DNA of 64,000 nucleotides from positions 38,876-102,875 of the forward strand of contig NZ_QNVV01000020.1 in NCBI RefSeq assembly GCF_003384725.1. Reading direction: 5' to 3'. Positions 63,722-64,000 of this stretch are shown here, piece by piece. The translations under genes and the position numbers were made by a program. Positions within the stretch are counted from its first letter, which is position 1, and each line of letters starts with the position of its first letter. Under the pieces are notes generated by a model. The model saw only the letters and a list, made by a program, of their open reading frames with translations. It had not been told where the DNA came from and did not search any database. The stretch comes from Chryseobacterium pennipullorum. Its GTDB lineage: Bacteria; Bacteroidota; Bacteroidia; Flavobacteriales; Weeksellaceae.

Positions 63722-63729
63722 CAAATTTA
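63722..63729 (-). promoter_or_regulatory. -7 box immediately upstream of mnmE
   Basis: On the minus strand the box TAAATTTG is followed by CACC and the ATG at 63717. Transcription would start at or next to the ATG. No TTG was found at the normal -33 spacing. Confidence 0.45.
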
Positions 63730-63760
63730 CGCTTTTTAATAATAATTTCGGAAAGACATC

Positions 63761-63793
63761 ATTTTGATGAATAAAAAAAATATTCATCAAAAT
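63761..63793. repeat. Perfect 13-bp hairpin upstream of mnmE
   Basis: ATTTTGATGAATA (63761-63773) pairs with TATTCATCAAAAT (63781-63793), loop A7 on the plus strand. Probably a terminator or a regulatory hairpin for a neighbour outside the window. The 280 bp from 63718 to the end hold no gene that I can support. Confidence 0.6.
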
Positions 63794-64000
63794 TGATGGG
63801 TTGGATTACTTGACAATAATTTTAAATCCGGGAAGCAGCGGGTTGCCGGTTTTCAGGAATCAAGTACAAAAGGTGTAGGGAGAAACTGAGTGTTTTTTTA
63901 TTTATACTTTTGCCTTGAAATCGAAGATTATCTCCTTTCCAGTCGATGAATGTTATTTCGACGGAGTCAAACAAAAGTATACAAAAATTCAAGACTGGAA

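Noticed and set aside
1..64000. CRISPR array, rRNA operon
   Set aside because: No regularly spaced repeat or rRNA-like sequence was seen.

Overview
The window looks like chromosomal DNA of a flavobacterium (Bacteroidota), most likely a Chryseobacterium-type member of the Weeksellaceae. The reasons are low GC, intergenic -7 boxes of the form TAnnTTTG with an upstream TTG, few Shine-Dalgarno motifs, and family types such as the TPR/AraC membrane regulator, a large secreted protein ending in a GMMVYDTTNK-type tail, and small orphan HTH proteins. The genus is an inference from recalled family resemblance; no search was run.

Region 1 (1-11.8 kb): a partial NAD(P)-binding protein, then a defence-like accessory block. 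It holds a GIY-YIG/DUF4357 protein, a PD-(D/E)XK protein, an XRE-type regulator with no normal start, and a complete type I restriction-modification locus (hsdR, tyrosine recombinase, silent hsdS, expressed hsdS, hsdM). The two hsdS copies face each other and share a perfect 39-bp inverted repeat in the central helix. With the recombinase next to them, this is the layout of a phase-variable specificity system. Two 33-bp palindromes with compensatory stem changes lie in the same locus.

Region 2 (11.9-30.3 kb): a tightly packed operon of about 18 kb on the minus strand, the most interesting part. In transcription order it encodes a 2346-aa megasynthase (two NPD/enoyl-reductase-like barrels, KS, AT, ACP, ACP, KR), a 1421-aa partner (KS, divergent AT, DH-like hotdog, C-terminal phosphopantetheinyl transferase), a free ACP, an alpha/beta hydrolase, a fused tandem GT1-type glycosyltransferase, two condensation/PapA-like acyltransferases and a small membrane protein. 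All activities for one reduced acyl chain, its glycosylation and its esterification are present. I infer an acylated glycolipid or polyketide glycoside; the product is unknown. A decayed copy of the megasynthase N-terminus lies just upstream.

Region 3 (30.9-43 kb): a metabolic and stress group. It holds a glutaminase with a clear promoter, a cytoplasmic-type alpha-amylase, an SDR, a CinA-type amidase domain, a low-affinity iron permease-like protein, a Crp/Fnr regulator, two ferritin-like helical-bundle proteins (DUF2383, DUF892/YciF), a disordered acidic/RGG/KGG protein, a DUF1826 protein, a chromate transporter and a secreted serine hydrolase.

Region 4 (43.7-54.8 kb): a TPR membrane regulator with an AraC-type HTH, a small membrane protein, a 2100-aa secreted multidomain protein (Ig/PKD-like, two lectin-like modules, RCC1-like repeats), a small secreted partner sharing its tail, and two small HTH proteins.

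Region 5 (55.3-62.1 kb): unusually rich in broken genes. A small ORF, an AraC regulator, a DJ-1/PfpI protein and a glycolipid-binding protein carry frameshifts, and a Crp/Fnr regulator carries an in-frame TAG. Intact neighbours are an NAD-dependent epimerase, an HSL-type hydrolase, an SRPBCC protein and a cyclase-family protein. This is either a decaying module or a low-accuracy stretch of assembly. The window ends with mnmE. I saw no rRNA, tRNA or CRISPR.
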